Shown here: one piece after another, positions 17,978-27,305 of the stretch
Numbering within the stretch: the first letter of the stretch is position 1
Layout: the number at the start of each line of letters is the position of its first letter
From: Chryseobacterium turcicum
GTDB lineage: Bacteria; Bacteroidota; Bacteroidia; Flavobacteriales; Weeksellaceae
Reading direction: 5' to 3'
NCBI RefSeq assembly: GCF_021010565.1
Contig: NZ_JAJNAY010000001.1
Coordinates: forward strand, 496,001-560,000
Length of the DNA stretch: 64,000 bases
The notes under the pieces: model-generated
Seen by the model: only the letters and a program-made list of their open reading frames with translations
What the model was told of the DNA's origin: nothing
Database searches by the model: none
Translations under genes and position numbers: made by a program

Positions 17978-19724
17978 TATACAGTTTGTCATTCTGAAGG
18001 AAGCAAAACGCAGGGGAGAATTTCTGCTTTCTTTGTTTAAATTATTTATTTTTAATAATAAACAACCGTTTTTTTTCTTTTTAAACCTTATCCTCATTCT
18101 AAGTCTTAGTTCTTGCGGAATCAGAAAATCAATCAAACACATTCCGGATGTAGAACAATATGCTTTAGAAATCCCAAAAGTCAATACGATTAATGATTCT
18201 ACTTTTAGTTTTAATCAAAATTATTTAACCAAAAATAAGCAACAGCTTTGGGAATTGTATGTCAAAGGGAATCCTTTGCAGTTAGGCTATAACAATGGTG
18301 CTTTAACGCAAAATTTATTGCAGAAACAGGAAGAGATTTTCTTTTCAAAAGTAGAAGGTTTCGTTCCTTCAAAATTCAAACAGAAATTATTGAGAGGCTT
18401 CATGAAATGGTACAACAGGAAAATGTATCTCAACGTAAGAGAAGATTTTCAGGCTGAATTATACGGTTTGTCTCAATATTCGTCAGATAAATATGATTTT
18501 ATTGCTCCAAAATTCAGAAGAGCAATGTATTTGCACGGTGCGCACGATATTGGTCATGCAATGCAGGATTTGATGGTTGTTGGCTGTACTTCACTTGCCG
18601 TTTGGAACGAAAATTCGGAAGATGGTGATTTGTTGATTGGAAGAAATTTTGATTTCTATGTAGGTGATGAATTTGCTAAAAATAAATTAATAGAATTTGT
18701 AGAACCTGAAAAAGGAATTCCATACATGTCGGTAAGTTGGCCTGGAATGATTGGCGTGGTTTCAGGGATGAATAAAGAAGGAATTACAGTAACCATCAAC
18801 GCCGGAAAATCTAGAATTCCTTTGACGGCGAAGACTCCAATTTCGTTTGTCACAAGAGAAATTTTACAATACGCGAGAACTATTGACGAAGCAATTGCGA
18901 TTGCAAAAAAGCGAAAAGTTTTTGTTTCAGAATCTATTTTGGTAGGAAGCGCAAACGATAAAAACGCTGTGATTATTGAAGTTTCACCGGATAATTTTGG
19001 AGTTTATAAAGTAGAAAATTCGAGTGCCATTTTTTGTACCAATCATTTTCAATCTGATGCGTATAAAGATGATAAAAGAAACCAAAAGCAAATAGTAGAA
19101 AGTCATTCTGAATACCGCTACGAAAAGCTTCAAGAGCTTTTGCAAGAAAATAAAAAACTGAATCCCGAAAAAATGGCTTCTATTTTAAGAGATAAATCAG
19201 GTTTGAAAGATGAAAAGATTGGTTATGGCAATGAAAAAGCGATTAATCAGCTTTTGGCACATCATGCTGTTATTTTTTCGCCACAGAAAAAACTGGTTTG
19301 GGTTTCTTCAAATCCGTATCAGTTGGGAGAATTTGTCTGTTATGATTTAAATGAAATTTTCTCTGATAAAAGATTAAAAAATGGTGAATTTGCAAAGTCA
19401 GATTTAAATATCGCAAAAGACCCTTTCGTAGATTCTTTGGAATTTGAGAATTATGAAGAGTTTAAATTTGCCCATTCTGAAATACAAGATGCAATTGATT
19501 CGGATGATACGATTCTTACGGATGATTTCATTCCGCATTATCAGTCTTTGAATCCTGATTTTTGGTTGGTTTATTATCAGGCAGGGAAATATTATTTTAA
19601 ACAAAAAGAATATTCAAAGGCAAGAACAGAATTTGAAAAAGCACTGACAAAAGAAATTACGACAATCCCCGACAAAGAAAATGTAGAAAAATATTTGAAG
19701 AAAGTGGACAAATATGTGAAATAA
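17967..19724 (+). CDS. C45-family (AAT-like) acyltransferase lipoprotein with TPR-like tail
   Basis: The central domain is an Ntn-hydrolase of the C45/acyl-CoA:6-APA acyltransferase family. The likely nucleophile is the Cys of VVGCTSLAVWNE (about residue 207), followed by GRNFDF and SWPGMIGVVSGMNKEGI. The last 70 residues look like a TPR. A lipobox LSLSSC near residue 50 suggests a membrane-anchored lipoprotein. The longest frame starts at GTG 17967, overlapping the previous gene by 11 bases, but codons about 8-20 come from a dispersed repeat. A TTG near 18036, just before the signal peptide, may be the real start. Family members occur in aryl-polyene clusters. Confidence 0.8.
   Translation: MKNNIQFVILKEAKRRGEFLLSLFKLFIFNNKQPFFFFLNLILILSLSSCGIRKSIKHIPDVEQYALEIPKVNTINDSTFSFNQNYLTKNKQQLWELYVKGNPLQLGYNNGALTQNLLQKQEEIFFSKVEGFVPSKFKQKLLRGFMKWYNRKMYLNVREDFQAELYGLSQYSSDKYDFIAPKFRRAMYLHGAHDIGHAMQDLMVVGCTSLAVWNENSEDGDLLIGRNFDFYVGDEFAKNKLIEFVEPEKGIPYMSVSWPGMIGVVSGMNKEGITVTINAGKSRIPLTAKTPISFVTREILQYARTIDEAIAIAKKRKVFVSESILVGSANDKNAVIIEVSPDNFGVYKVENSSAIFCTNHFQSDAYKDDKRNQKQIVESHSEYRYEKLQELLQENKKLNPEKMASILRDKSGLKDEKIGYGNEKAINQLLAHHAVIFSPQKKLVWVSSNPYQLGEFVCYDLNEIFSDKRLKNGEFAKSDLNIAKDPFVDSLEFENYEEFKFAHSEIQDAIDSDDTILTDDFIPHYQSLNPDFWLVYYQAGKYYFKQKEYSKARTEFEKALTKEITTIPDKENVEKYLKKVDKYVK
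17990..18024 (+). repeat. CATTCTGAAGGAAGC-type dispersed repeat
   Basis: The stretch cattctgaaggaagcaaaac followed by gcaggggagaatttct matches a repeat type I recall as common between genes in this family. It overlaps the annotated 5' end of the C45 gene, and its inverse-type words also occur near 13557-13585. Confidence 0.6.
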
Positions 19725-19961
19725 ACCTTTTTTAGAACAAAATATTTTATTGAAATAGGGCTATGAGAAGAAATTCTTGTAGCTTTTTTAGTTTTAGTTA
19801 AATTATGTTTGTTGTCGTATTTTCTTCTGTTTTCAGTAAATTTTGTATTTTTTAATTTGTTTCATTGAATTATTCTAAATATAATTATTTGTTTTTTGTG
19901 AAAATGTTTGGTAGTGAATGTGTTAAATATTTATATTCGTTTTTCCAAAACTATTGAATTA

Positions 19962-21053
19962 ATGAAGAAAATTTATTTTTTAATTTTATCTTTTTTGCTC
20001 CTTCTTTCTTGTAAAAATGATGAAAAAATGGAAGCCGTAGAAGCAGAAAGTCCGTTTGTGAACTTTAATATTGATGCGGTTCCCTATGCAAAACTGTCAA
20101 CATATTCTTTTTTTACGGGAGATTTAAAAAACTTAAATCCATCAAAAAAAGTGATTCCTTATGAACCCGCAAGCTCGCTTTTTACAGATTATGCCCTAAA
20201 AAAGAGATTTATTTGGATGCCAGAATCTACGAAAGCAACTTATGCTTCAGATGACCAATCGTTAAATTTTCCTGTGGGAACAGTTTTAATTAAAAACTTT
20301 TATTACAATACTGTTCAACCCGGAAATACCACGAAAATCATTGAGACAAGATTAATGATTAAAAAAGCTAGCGGTTGGATATTTGCTGAATATTTGTGGA
20401 ATGATGAGCAGACTGAGGCCAATTTGGTAACAGGAGCTGATTTTACAAGCGGAAGCTCAAAAAATGTTACATTTAAGAAAACGAATAATGATATTGTCAC
20501 CACAGCATATAGAATTCCTTCAGAATCGGAATGTTATGCGTGCCATAAATTGGATAATCAACCGGTTCCAATTGGTGTGAAGCCTCAAAATCTTAATGTT
20601 TCCTATAATTATCCCAACGGACTCAAAAATCAATTACAGAAGCTTGTTGATGAAGGTTATTTGCAAAGTTATCCTTCAAATATCGTTTCTACAGTTGATT
20701 ACAGAGATACCAGTAAACCGCTAGATATTCGATTGCGTTCATATGTTGATATCAATTGTGCACATTGTCATCAGGAAAAGGCTCGTTGTGATTATAGAGC
20801 GATACGACTGAGCTTTAATAAAACTGCCAATTTTGCAAATATGGGAGTTTGTGTAACTGCAGATGAGCCTATCGACCAATCTTTAGAAAGGATTATTACT
20901 CCGGGAAATCATAATAAATCGATAATGGATTATAGACTCAATTCTGTAGATGAAAGTATGAGAATGCCTTTATTGGGAAGAACGGTGGTACATGATGAAG
21001 GAGTAGAGCTTTTGAAACAATGGATTAATTCTTTGAATCAAAACTGTCCATAA
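19962..21053 (+). CDS. Diheme c-type cytochrome lipoprotein (SO2930-like)
   Basis: From the ATG at 19962 the 363-residue product has a lipoprotein signal ending LLLLSC. Two CxxCH haem sites follow: CYACH at 191-195 and CAHCH at 266-270. A C-terminal MRMPLLGR provides a candidate axial Met. The order resembles the SO2930 family of diheme cytochromes as I recall it. It would be an envelope electron carrier. The in-frame start at 19908 adds residues ahead of the signal peptide and is rejected. It is followed 26 bases later by the CRTAC1-like secreted protein, so the two may form an operon. Confidence 0.82.
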   Translation: MKKIYFLILSFLLLLSCKNDEKMEAVEAESPFVNFNIDAVPYAKLSTYSFFTGDLKNLNPSKKVIPYEPASSLFTDYALKKRFIWMPESTKATYASDDQSLNFPVGTVLIKNFYYNTVQPGNTTKIIETRLMIKKASGWIFAEYLWNDEQTEANLVTGADFTSGSSKNVTFKKTNNDIVTTAYRIPSESECYACHKLDNQPVPIGVKPQNLNVSYNYPNGLKNQLQKLVDEGYLQSYPSNIVSTVDYRDTSKPLDIRLRSYVDINCAHCHQEKARCDYRAIRLSFNKTANFANMGVCVTADEPIDQSLERIITPGNHNKSIMDYRLNSVDESMRMPLLGRTVVHDEGVELLKQWINSLNQNCP

Positions 21054-21079
21054 AACTAAAACCAAACTAAAAAATAACC

Positions 21080-23092
21080 ATGAAAAAAAAACTATCCTTT
21101 TTTGTTGTATTATTTAGTATAACATGGGGAAATGCACAATTAACCTGTGCTACAGCAGTAAATCTTACCCCCGGAACGCATACTGCTCCTACAATCACAG
21201 GTACACCTCTCACAACAGCATGTACGCTTGCGGGGATTGGAAATGCCGCATTATGGTACAAATATACAGCCACTCAAAATGGTAATATTACTGTTTCTAC
21301 AGCTTTACCAGGACAAAATGTGGATACAAGACTTATCGTTTTTCAAGGAAATTGCGGAAGCCAGACCTGTGTGACTGCAAATGATGATTTTCTAGGCTTA
21401 CCTTCTCAGGTTACTTTTACCGCAACAACCGGAACAACTTATTATATCACTTTTGATAGTAGGTGGACTAGTTCTGGGTTTAATTTTTCAATTGCTGAAA
21501 CTATTCCTTTACCAAGTCGATTATCATTTACTCAACAGAATATAAATGCGCCAGGTATTTATAATCATTGTGTGGTAGACATGAATGGCGATTATTTGGA
21601 TGATATTGTATCCGTGGTAAATAATACGCAGATTGTAATTGCATATCAACAGCCCGGAGGTACTTTTAATGAAGTATCATATACAATTCCTTATACTGAC
21701 GTTTTGCCATATTGGAGTATTGCAGCCGGAGATTATGATAATAATGGGTTTAATGACCTAATCTATGGTTCGGGCAGTGGGATTGCTTTTGTAAAAGCCA
21801 ATGCAACAGGAACGGGCTTCACCATAGACAGGAAGCCTCAATCTTTTCTTACGCAGCGTACCAATTTTGTAGATATTAATAAAGACGGAAAACTAGATGC
21901 TTTTGTCTGTGATGATAATGCTCCCAACAGATTCTATATGAATGACGGAACCAATATGAATCATAATCAGGGCGGTATGGGAGATTTTCCTTCAGGTGGT
22001 AATTATGGTTCCATTTGGGTTGATTATGATAATGATGGCGATATGGATTTATTTATCGCAAAATGCAGCGGTGGAGGTTCTGGGCCTGGTGGAAATATTG
22101 ATGAGCTTCATCGAAATAACGGGAATGGCACTTTTACCAATGTTGCTGCAGCGGCTAATATGGCAAATCCTGTTCAGACTTGGTCTTCAGCTTGGGGAGA
22201 TTTTAATAATGATGGCTGGATGGATGCTATTGTAGGGATGAATTCCACAGCGAATGGAGCCAGCAAGGTGATGAAAAATAACGGGGATGGAACCTTTTCA
22301 GATGTTTCTGTGGGCTCGGGTTATGATACTACAAATGGTTTAAGCAGAGAATATGTTGCCTATGATTTTGATAATGATGGGTTTTTGGATGTTTTAGGAG
22401 CCGGAAACAATATTATGTTCGGTGATGGGAATTTGCAATTTACTCCTAATGCAACAGCTTATAATTTGAATTACAACAACAGACCCGTTGGGGACCTTAA
22501 CATTGATGGTTTTCTTGATATTCAGAATGGAAATAGCATTATGCTGAATGCTGGAAACACTAATAAATGGCTAAAAGTAACTTTGCAAGGAACGCAAAGC
22601 AACAGAAACGGAATTGGTGCAAGAGTGGAAATTTATGGTGCTTGGGGAAAACAGATTCGAGATGTACAAAGTGGGGTAGGATTCAGAAATATGAATACAT
22701 TGAATACGCATTTCGGGATTGGTCAGGCTACTGCCATTACAAAAGTGGTGATAAAATGGCCTTCCGGATTGGTTGATATCATCGATAATGTTACGCCAAA
22801 TACAACCCTTCACGTAATAGAAGGAGCCAGTTTAGGAACTAAGGAGGTAGAAGATACTCAAAACCTATTGACGGTATATCCAAATCCTGTTCTTGATATT
22901 CTTAATTTTAAATCTAACAAAAACTTTACTCCGGTTGATGCAAAAGTGTATGAACTTAGTGGGAAAATGGTTTTACAGACAAAAATTGAGAAAGAATCAA
23001 TTTCTGTTAAACAATTAAGTTCGGGCAATTATGTATTGGTTTTAATCGATAAGAATGGAAAAACGTATTCTCAGAAAATAATTAAAAAATAA
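21080..23092 (+). CDS. T9SS-secreted CRTAC1/FG-GAP repeat protein
   Basis: The 670-residue protein has a signal peptide (cut after GNAQ) and an N-terminal beta-sandwich (about 20-145). Several FG-GAP/VCBS repeats follow with calcium-type D-x-D-x-D loops (VDINKDGKLDAF, DYDNDGDMDLF, DFNNDGWMDAI, DFDNDGFLDVL). An ASPIC/UnbV-like segment (NRNGIGARVEIYGAWGKQIRDV) comes next, then a type A T9SS sorting tail starting at VYPNPVLDILNF. It is predicted to be delivered to the cell surface, with probable adhesion or carbohydrate binding. Confidence 0.88.
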   Translation: MKKKLSFFVVLFSITWGNAQLTCATAVNLTPGTHTAPTITGTPLTTACTLAGIGNAALWYKYTATQNGNITVSTALPGQNVDTRLIVFQGNCGSQTCVTANDDFLGLPSQVTFTATTGTTYYITFDSRWTSSGFNFSIAETIPLPSRLSFTQQNINAPGIYNHCVVDMNGDYLDDIVSVVNNTQIVIAYQQPGGTFNEVSYTIPYTDVLPYWSIAAGDYDNNGFNDLIYGSGSGIAFVKANATGTGFTIDRKPQSFLTQRTNFVDINKDGKLDAFVCDDNAPNRFYMNDGTNMNHNQGGMGDFPSGGNYGSIWVDYDNDGDMDLFIAKCSGGGSGPGGNIDELHRNNGNGTFTNVAAAANMANPVQTWSSAWGDFNNDGWMDAIVGMNSTANGASKVMKNNGDGTFSDVSVGSGYDTTNGLSREYVAYDFDNDGFLDVLGAGNNIMFGDGNLQFTPNATAYNLNYNNRPVGDLNIDGFLDIQNGNSIMLNAGNTNKWLKVTLQGTQSNRNGIGARVEIYGAWGKQIRDVQSGVGFRNMNTLNTHFGIGQATAITKVVIKWPSGLVDIIDNVTPNTTLHVIEGASLGTKEVEDTQNLLTVYPNPVLDILNFKSNKNFTPVDAKVYELSGKMVLQTKIEKESISVKQLSSGNYVLVLIDKNGKTYSQKIIKK

Positions 23093-23118
23093 GATTCAAT
23101 TGTAACTTTAAATTAATT

Positions 23119-23148
23119 CTGCAAAGTCGAAAGGCTTTGCAGTTTTTT
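23119..23148 (+). terminator. Intrinsic terminator
   Basis: CTGCAAAG (23119-23126) pairs with CTTTGCAG (23135-23142) and is followed by six T. It ends the CRTAC1-like gene; the minus strand lacks a T tract. Confidence 0.88.
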
Positions 23149-23155
23149 ATGAAAA

Positions 23156-24325
23156 TTAATTATTCTTGGGGCTTATTTTATTTAGAAACAGAAAAGCTGT
23201 AATTCCTGAAATTACAGACATTGTACTCGCTAGAATAAAACTGCCAATAATGTATTGCAACAAATTATTTTTCACTAAATCGAAATTCAAATCTTGACTT
23301 AAAATATTAGAATCTCCCGAAATGAAAGGCGCTCCCAAAAAGAGTGAAGCTGCAATGATAAACGGAATAAATGGTGGCAAACTAACGTTAGAAGCTACAA
23401 AAGCTAAAACTTTATTGAGTTTGAAAAGGACAGATAAAGAAATTACCAATAATGTTTGAAATCCCCAAAACGGAGAAAGTCCGATGAAAACACCAAGAGC
23501 TATGGAAAATGCTTTGACGCGGTTGCTTCCGTCGCTTTCCAGAACATCTTCCTGAATAAATTTTTTAAAACTTTTTTTTCTGAAATTATTAATGAAATTT
23601 CTCGGAATAATATAAAGCAAAGTAATCGTTACTAAAATCGTATTCAAAATACTGATTCTCGTAAAATCTTTAAATGGTCTGAAATGAGAAACCCTTTCTG
23701 CAGGGTCATATAAAACCTTGATGGGAACATTTTTTACAGGAACGTGTCTCCAAGCTGTTCTTACAATAATTTCAATCTCAAATTCAAATTTTGGAGTAAA
23801 ATATTTTTTAGGAATTTTATGTAAAGGATACAATCGATAACCAGATTGTGTGTCTTCAAGCTTTATTCCGGTCTCAAACCAAAACCAAAAATTAGAAAAA
23901 CGATTCCCAAAACTGCTTTTTTTGGGGATACCGTCTTGTGACATATTTCGGTTTCCTATTAATAAAACATCTTGGTTTTCGTTTAATAAATTTTCTACAA
24001 AAACAGGTATGTCATCAGGATAATGTTGTCCGTCTGAATCGATGGTGATGGCATAATCATAACCTGATTCTTTTGCTTTTCTGAAACCTATTTTCAGCGC
24101 ATTTCCTTTTCCTTTGTTTTCTGATAGATTAATAATCGTAATCGAATATTTTTCTAAAATCTGTAAAGTAGAATCGGTAGAGCCATCATTGATAACGATA
24201 ATATTTTCGGTGTAATCTAAAACACCGTCAATCACTCTTTTCAAAGTTTTTTCGTTATTGTAAGTAGGAATTAAAACGCAGATTTTCTTTTCGGAAATTG
24301 CATTTTGTACTTCAGGAAGGGTCAT
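23156..24325 (-). CDS. GT2 glycosyltransferase fused to DUF2062
   Basis: Residues about 15-215 form a GT-A family 2 domain (CVLIPTYNNE, INDGSTDST, TIDSDGQHYPDD, DTQSGYRLYP). The C-terminal part carries membrane helices and the DUF2062 pattern (ALGVFIGLSPFWGFQTLL, SNVSLPPFIPF). This architecture is found in aryl-polyene and flexirubin clusters, where it may glycosylate or process a lipid-linked product. It is the last gene of a long minus-strand series, four bases after the preceding gene. Confidence 0.88.
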   Translation of the reverse strand: MTLPEVQNAISEKKICVLIPTYNNEKTLKRVIDGVLDYTENIIVINDGSTDSTLQILEKYSITIINLSENKGKGNALKIGFRKAKESGYDYAITIDSDGQHYPDDIPVFVENLLNENQDVLLIGNRNMSQDGIPKKSSFGNRFSNFWFWFETGIKLEDTQSGYRLYPLHKIPKKYFTPKFEFEIEIIVRTAWRHVPVKNVPIKVLYDPAERVSHFRPFKDFTRISILNTILVTITLLYIIPRNFINNFRKKSFKKFIQEDVLESDGSNRVKAFSIALGVFIGLSPFWGFQTLLVISLSVLFKLNKVLAFVASNVSLPPFIPFIIAASLFLGAPFISGDSNILSQDLNFDLVKNNLLQYIIGSFILASTMSVISGITAFLFLNKISPKNN

Positions 24326-24329
24326 TGTT

Positions 24330-24806
24330 TTATTTTAGCATTGCTTTTTCTGCGTCTGTCATGGTCTTAGACTGCGTTGCGAACTTCTTGATATAAGTTT
24401 TTAGCGCTGCATTTTGTTTGCTGTAATTATTTAAGAGAAAGGCTTTGTCGTCTTTTAAACTTCCGCGATATCCTACAATCTTAGGAATGTTTTCCTGAAC
24501 GCTCATTCTTATAACTCTCAATTCGGCGTTATTCGGATTACTTTTAATAATACTTTCAAGACTTGTCGCTCCAGATTTTACGAGTGCTTTTCTGTTTTTG
24601 GTTACAATTTTGGCCTCCATTATTTTCGCAGCAGCTTTATAACCTGTTGTTACCGCATCAGAACCTGTTTGCTTTTCAGCAATCGTAATAAAGCTTTGCG
24701 TATTTGCCGTGGAAGAATTTGCTTTTTCATAGCTATTTCTCAAATCTTCAAGGTCTGATTGAAAGAACAGAAAAAAAGCGGTCAGAAACGAGAAAATAAG
24801 TTTCAT
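24330..24806 (-). CDS. Exported protein of unknown function in the flexirubin cluster
   Basis: The 158-residue protein has an N-terminal signal sequence (MKLIFSFLTAFFLFFQS) and a helical mature part rich in Ala, Lys and Ser (AVTTGYKAAAKIMEAKIVTK). No known motif is seen. It sits four bases upstream of the GT2 gene, so it is almost certainly co-transcribed with it. Confidence 0.75.
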   Translation of the reverse strand: MKLIFSFLTAFFLFFQSDLEDLRNSYEKANSSTANTQSFITIAEKQTGSDAVTTGYKAAAKIMEAKIVTKNRKALVKSGATSLESIIKSNPNNAELRVIRMSVQENIPKIVGYRGSLKDDKAFLLNNYSKQNAALKTYIKKFATQSKTMTDAEKAMLK

Positions 24807-24895
24807 ATGGAGATAATTTTGTTTTTAATGGTCATATGGAATCGCAGTCTTTTTCATTGAAATTTGTGCTCCAAAATATTTAGCGATTTCATAGT

Positions 24896-25267
24896 CTATT
24901 TTTTATAGTTTACCGACATTTTTAATGCAATAGTCTCGCCAAAAGAAGTCACGTTTTTTACTTTAATTTCTTCTTCGCCTTCCTTAATATCCAGTTGTAA
25001 AGTTAAATCCGGCGTTTCAAAAGGATTGATAATTGCCATAAATTTGACGTTGGAAGCCGATTTTAGAAATAATTTCTTGCCTGTAAATTCTTCGGTCAGT
25101 TCTTTTACAATCTGCATCATACAAACCCCTGGTGTTACAGGATTTCCTGGAAAATGTCCTTTAAAAATATCGTGATTTTTGTTCAGAGAAATATGAGCAG
25201 TAAAACTTCCGTTTTCTGCTTTTTCGTGAGATTCTAAAGTGTAAAAATCGGTGAGAATAGTTTGCAT
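24896..25267 (-). CDS. 3-hydroxyacyl-ACP dehydratase (FabA/FabZ-like hotdog)
   Basis: The 123-residue protein is a single hotdog domain with FKGHFPGNPVTPGVCMMQ. His38 in GHFPGNP is the expected catalytic His, and the central-helix PGV motif is intact. It would remove water from the 3-hydroxyacyl intermediate to create each polyene double bond. It is the best candidate for an active dehydratase in the cluster. It is transcribed with the PorT-like barrel gene, five bases away. Confidence 0.88.
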   Translation of the reverse strand: MQTILTDFYTLESHEKAENGSFTAHISLNKNHDIFKGHFPGNPVTPGVCMMQIVKELTEEFTGKKLFLKSASNVKFMAIINPFETPDLTLQLDIKEGEEEIKVKNVTSFGETIALKMSVNYKK

Positions 25268-25272
25268 TACAA

Positions 25273-25890
25273 TTATTTTTTCATGTTAAATGTATAGTAA
25301 AGTCCTGCTTGAAAAACTACATTGGCATGTTTACCCTGATAATTATTGATAGTATGTAAAAAACCATGTTTTACTCGTGCTTCAACACCTAAATTTTGAG
25401 TAATGTCATATCCACCTCCTGCGGTGATTCCTATATCGAAATCATAAGAAGGATTAAAATCTTTTTCGACAACAATATCAACGGTTGGTCCTACAAGAAC
25501 ATTAAAGTTTTTAAAATAAAATTTATTTATAAGTTGAGTCCCAAAATACGAAATTTTATATTCATTTCTCGTATGTTTTATAGGAGTTTCGACTTTTGAG
25601 CCTTGCCTTGAATAATTAAATTCTGGTTGTAAAGCATAAAATTTGGCGAGTCTTATATTTCCGAAAAAACCGATATAGAAATCAGTACGATTTGTAAATT
25701 TATAGGGAATTTCAACAGGAGAATAAGAATCTGTACCCTCATTGAACTCAATTTCTCCATTTTGAACAGTCCCTTTTCCTTGAGTAAAATGGGTGAAATT
25801 TGCTCCAGCTCTTAATCCAAGCTTAAAAGTTACTTGTGCAAAAGACAAACTTGAGAAAAATAAAAAGGCTAAGAAATGAATTTTTTTCAT
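25273..25890 (-). CDS. Outer-membrane beta-barrel protein (PorT-like)
   Basis: A signal peptide (MKKIHFLAFLFFSSLSFAQ) precedes alternating hydrophobic strands typical of a small barrel, starting FKLGLRAGANFTHF and ending VVFQAGLYYTFNM with a terminal aromatic-rich strand. Length (205 residues) fits the PorT/OmpW-size barrels. It may help place pigment or lipids in the outer membrane, but this is only inferred from its place in the operon. Confidence 0.8.
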   Translation of the reverse strand: MKKIHFLAFLFFSSLSFAQVTFKLGLRAGANFTHFTQGKGTVQNGEIEFNEGTDSYSPVEIPYKFTNRTDFYIGFFGNIRLAKFYALQPEFNYSRQGSKVETPIKHTRNEYKISYFGTQLINKFYFKNFNVLVGPTVDIVVEKDFNPSYDFDIGITAGGGYDITQNLGVEARVKHGFLHTINNYQGKHANVVFQAGLYYTFNMKK

Positions 25891-25897
25891 GAATGGT

Positions 25898-26533
25898 TTA
25901 TTCAGTTTCAGTGATTTGAAATAGTTTTATATTGATTTTGAAATCTTTATGTTGAAGATTCAAACTATCGGCGAAGATAGGTGTTTTTGCATCAAAAGTA
26001 AAATCGATTTTCTCCTTATTGTTCTTGGTATAAATGATTTGTTTAAGCATATTATTTTCTTTGTTGAAAAATAAATAATAGTTTTTCTTATCAATTTTTG
26101 AAAGATAAATTTTAGAATTTTCATTTTCAAAACTTTCATGTACAGCATATTTTTGCTTTAAAAGTTCCTGAAAATCACTTTTCAAAAAATTAATAACGAT
26201 TTTTTTATCTAAATCAGGAAGAACGTAATTTAATTTAAAATCATTTTCTGAAACTTCAAAGTCAATCAATTTATTTCCAAAGTCTGAAGTTAATACGACA
26301 CGATGGGTTGTTTCGCTGATTTTTTTTAGAATTAAAATTCCGCTGACGTGATTTTTATAAATATCCATTTGGCATTTATAAACGTAATCTTCTTTTGATG
26401 AAAAATATAGATTTTCAACCGTTTTTTCTGAATTAGAAACAGATTTTACATCGGTAAGCTTGTACGTTTTACACGAAACCAGCAGCAAGCAAATCAGACT
26501 ATAAAGAAAACTCTGAAGCAGGAATCGGCGCAT
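25898..26533 (-). CDS. Lipoprotein of unknown function in the flexirubin cluster
   Basis: From the ATG at 26533 the protein begins MRRFLLQSFLYSLICLLLVSC, a lipoprotein signal with the lipobox Cys at about residue 21. The mature region has repeated beta-strand-like segments and many Lys/Asp. I do not recognise it. It overlaps the lolA 3' end by about 35 bases, and the pairing of LolA with an outer-membrane lipoprotein could be a LolA/LolB-like partnership. That is a guess from position and size. Confidence 0.75.
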   Translation of the reverse strand: MRRFLLQSFLYSLICLLLVSCKTYKLTDVKSVSNSEKTVENLYFSSKEDYVYKCQMDIYKNHVSGILILKKISETTHRVVLTSDFGNKLIDFEVSENDFKLNYVLPDLDKKIVINFLKSDFQELLKQKYAVHESFENENSKIYLSKIDKKNYYLFFNKENNMLKQIIYTKNNKEKIDFTFDAKTPIFADSLNLQHKDFKINIKLFQITETE

Positions 26534-27125
26534 TGATTTTTGTGTTTTTGAACATAATATTGGTCGTGTCACCTGAAGCTTCCGTCATATTAACCTGCGA
26601 AACCGTCGTCTGATTTTTAGGAAAATGAAGCTCAATTTGCTTGATATATTTCAATAATTGAGCCGATTTCGGAGTAAACTTTGCGATGTTGGAGGTTCCG
26701 TTTTTAAAATAGGCAACCGCAAATTCTGGGTCACTAAACATTTTTCCGTTTGAACTTCCTACAATCAGTTTATTGATTTTTTCAAAAGTTTTGCTCTTTG
26801 CATCCACGGAAGATTTCTTTCCCTGGTCGTTGATGAAGATTTTATTATCCTTAAAAATAATGCTGTATTGATATGGTTTTGTGTATTTCCAGCTTAATGT
26901 ATTTGGTGATTTTAAAGACATTTTTCCATAAGTAACAATGCTTTTATCCAAAAAATCCATCTTTTTGGTTTGCGTAAAGTCGCTTTGTAAAGTCTTTATT
27001 TCTTTTGTTTCTGATGAAATATTAGAGACAAACGCTTTTATTTCCGCACTTGTCATCGCTGTGTTTTGTGCAAAAACAAAGCCTGAAATTAATAAGAATG
27101 CTCCGAGAGCTATATTTTTTATCAT
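26499..27125 (-). CDS. lolA: LolA-like outer-membrane lipoprotein carrier
   Basis: The 208-residue periplasmic protein has a signal peptide (cut after FVFAQ) and the LolA core: LQSDFTQTKKM, then KSPNTLSWKYTKPYQ and the hydrophobic strands that follow. LolA ferries lipoproteins across the periplasm. Paralogues in aryl-polyene clusters are thought to carry the polyene lipid. This is probably the cluster-specific copy. Confidence 0.85.
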   Translation of the reverse strand: MIKNIALGAFLLISGFVFAQNTAMTSAEIKAFVSNISSETKEIKTLQSDFTQTKKMDFLDKSIVTYGKMSLKSPNTLSWKYTKPYQYSIIFKDNKIFINDQGKKSSVDAKSKTFEKINKLIVGSSNGKMFSDPEFAVAYFKNGTSNIAKFTPKSAQLLKYIKQIELHFPKNQTTVSQVNMTEASGDTTNIMFKNTKINAPIPASEFSL

Positions 27126-27159
27126 TATTTTTATTTTAAAATCTAACTACAAAAGGCAC

Positions 27160-27305
27160 AAACGTTTTTTATAACACATAAGTTACTTGAAAGTTCGCAA
27201 TTCGACTTGTTAAAAGAACACATTAGTTTTTGAAAATCTTTGATTTTCGCCTTATGTGAACTTCTATTTTCAAAGTATTAAACTTAAAAAAACTAATGTG
27301 TTAAA
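27160..27305. repeat. Dispersed inverted repeat ending inside a gene
   Basis: The intergenic stretch holds AACACATTAGTTTTT (near 27219) and its inverse AAAAAACTAATGTGTT (near 27287), with a perfect small hairpin GAAAATC-TTT-GATTTTC between. The right arm covers the stop codon and last codons of the polysaccharide deacetylase gene. The layout resembles a Chryseobacterium repeat I recall. Confidence 0.55.
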
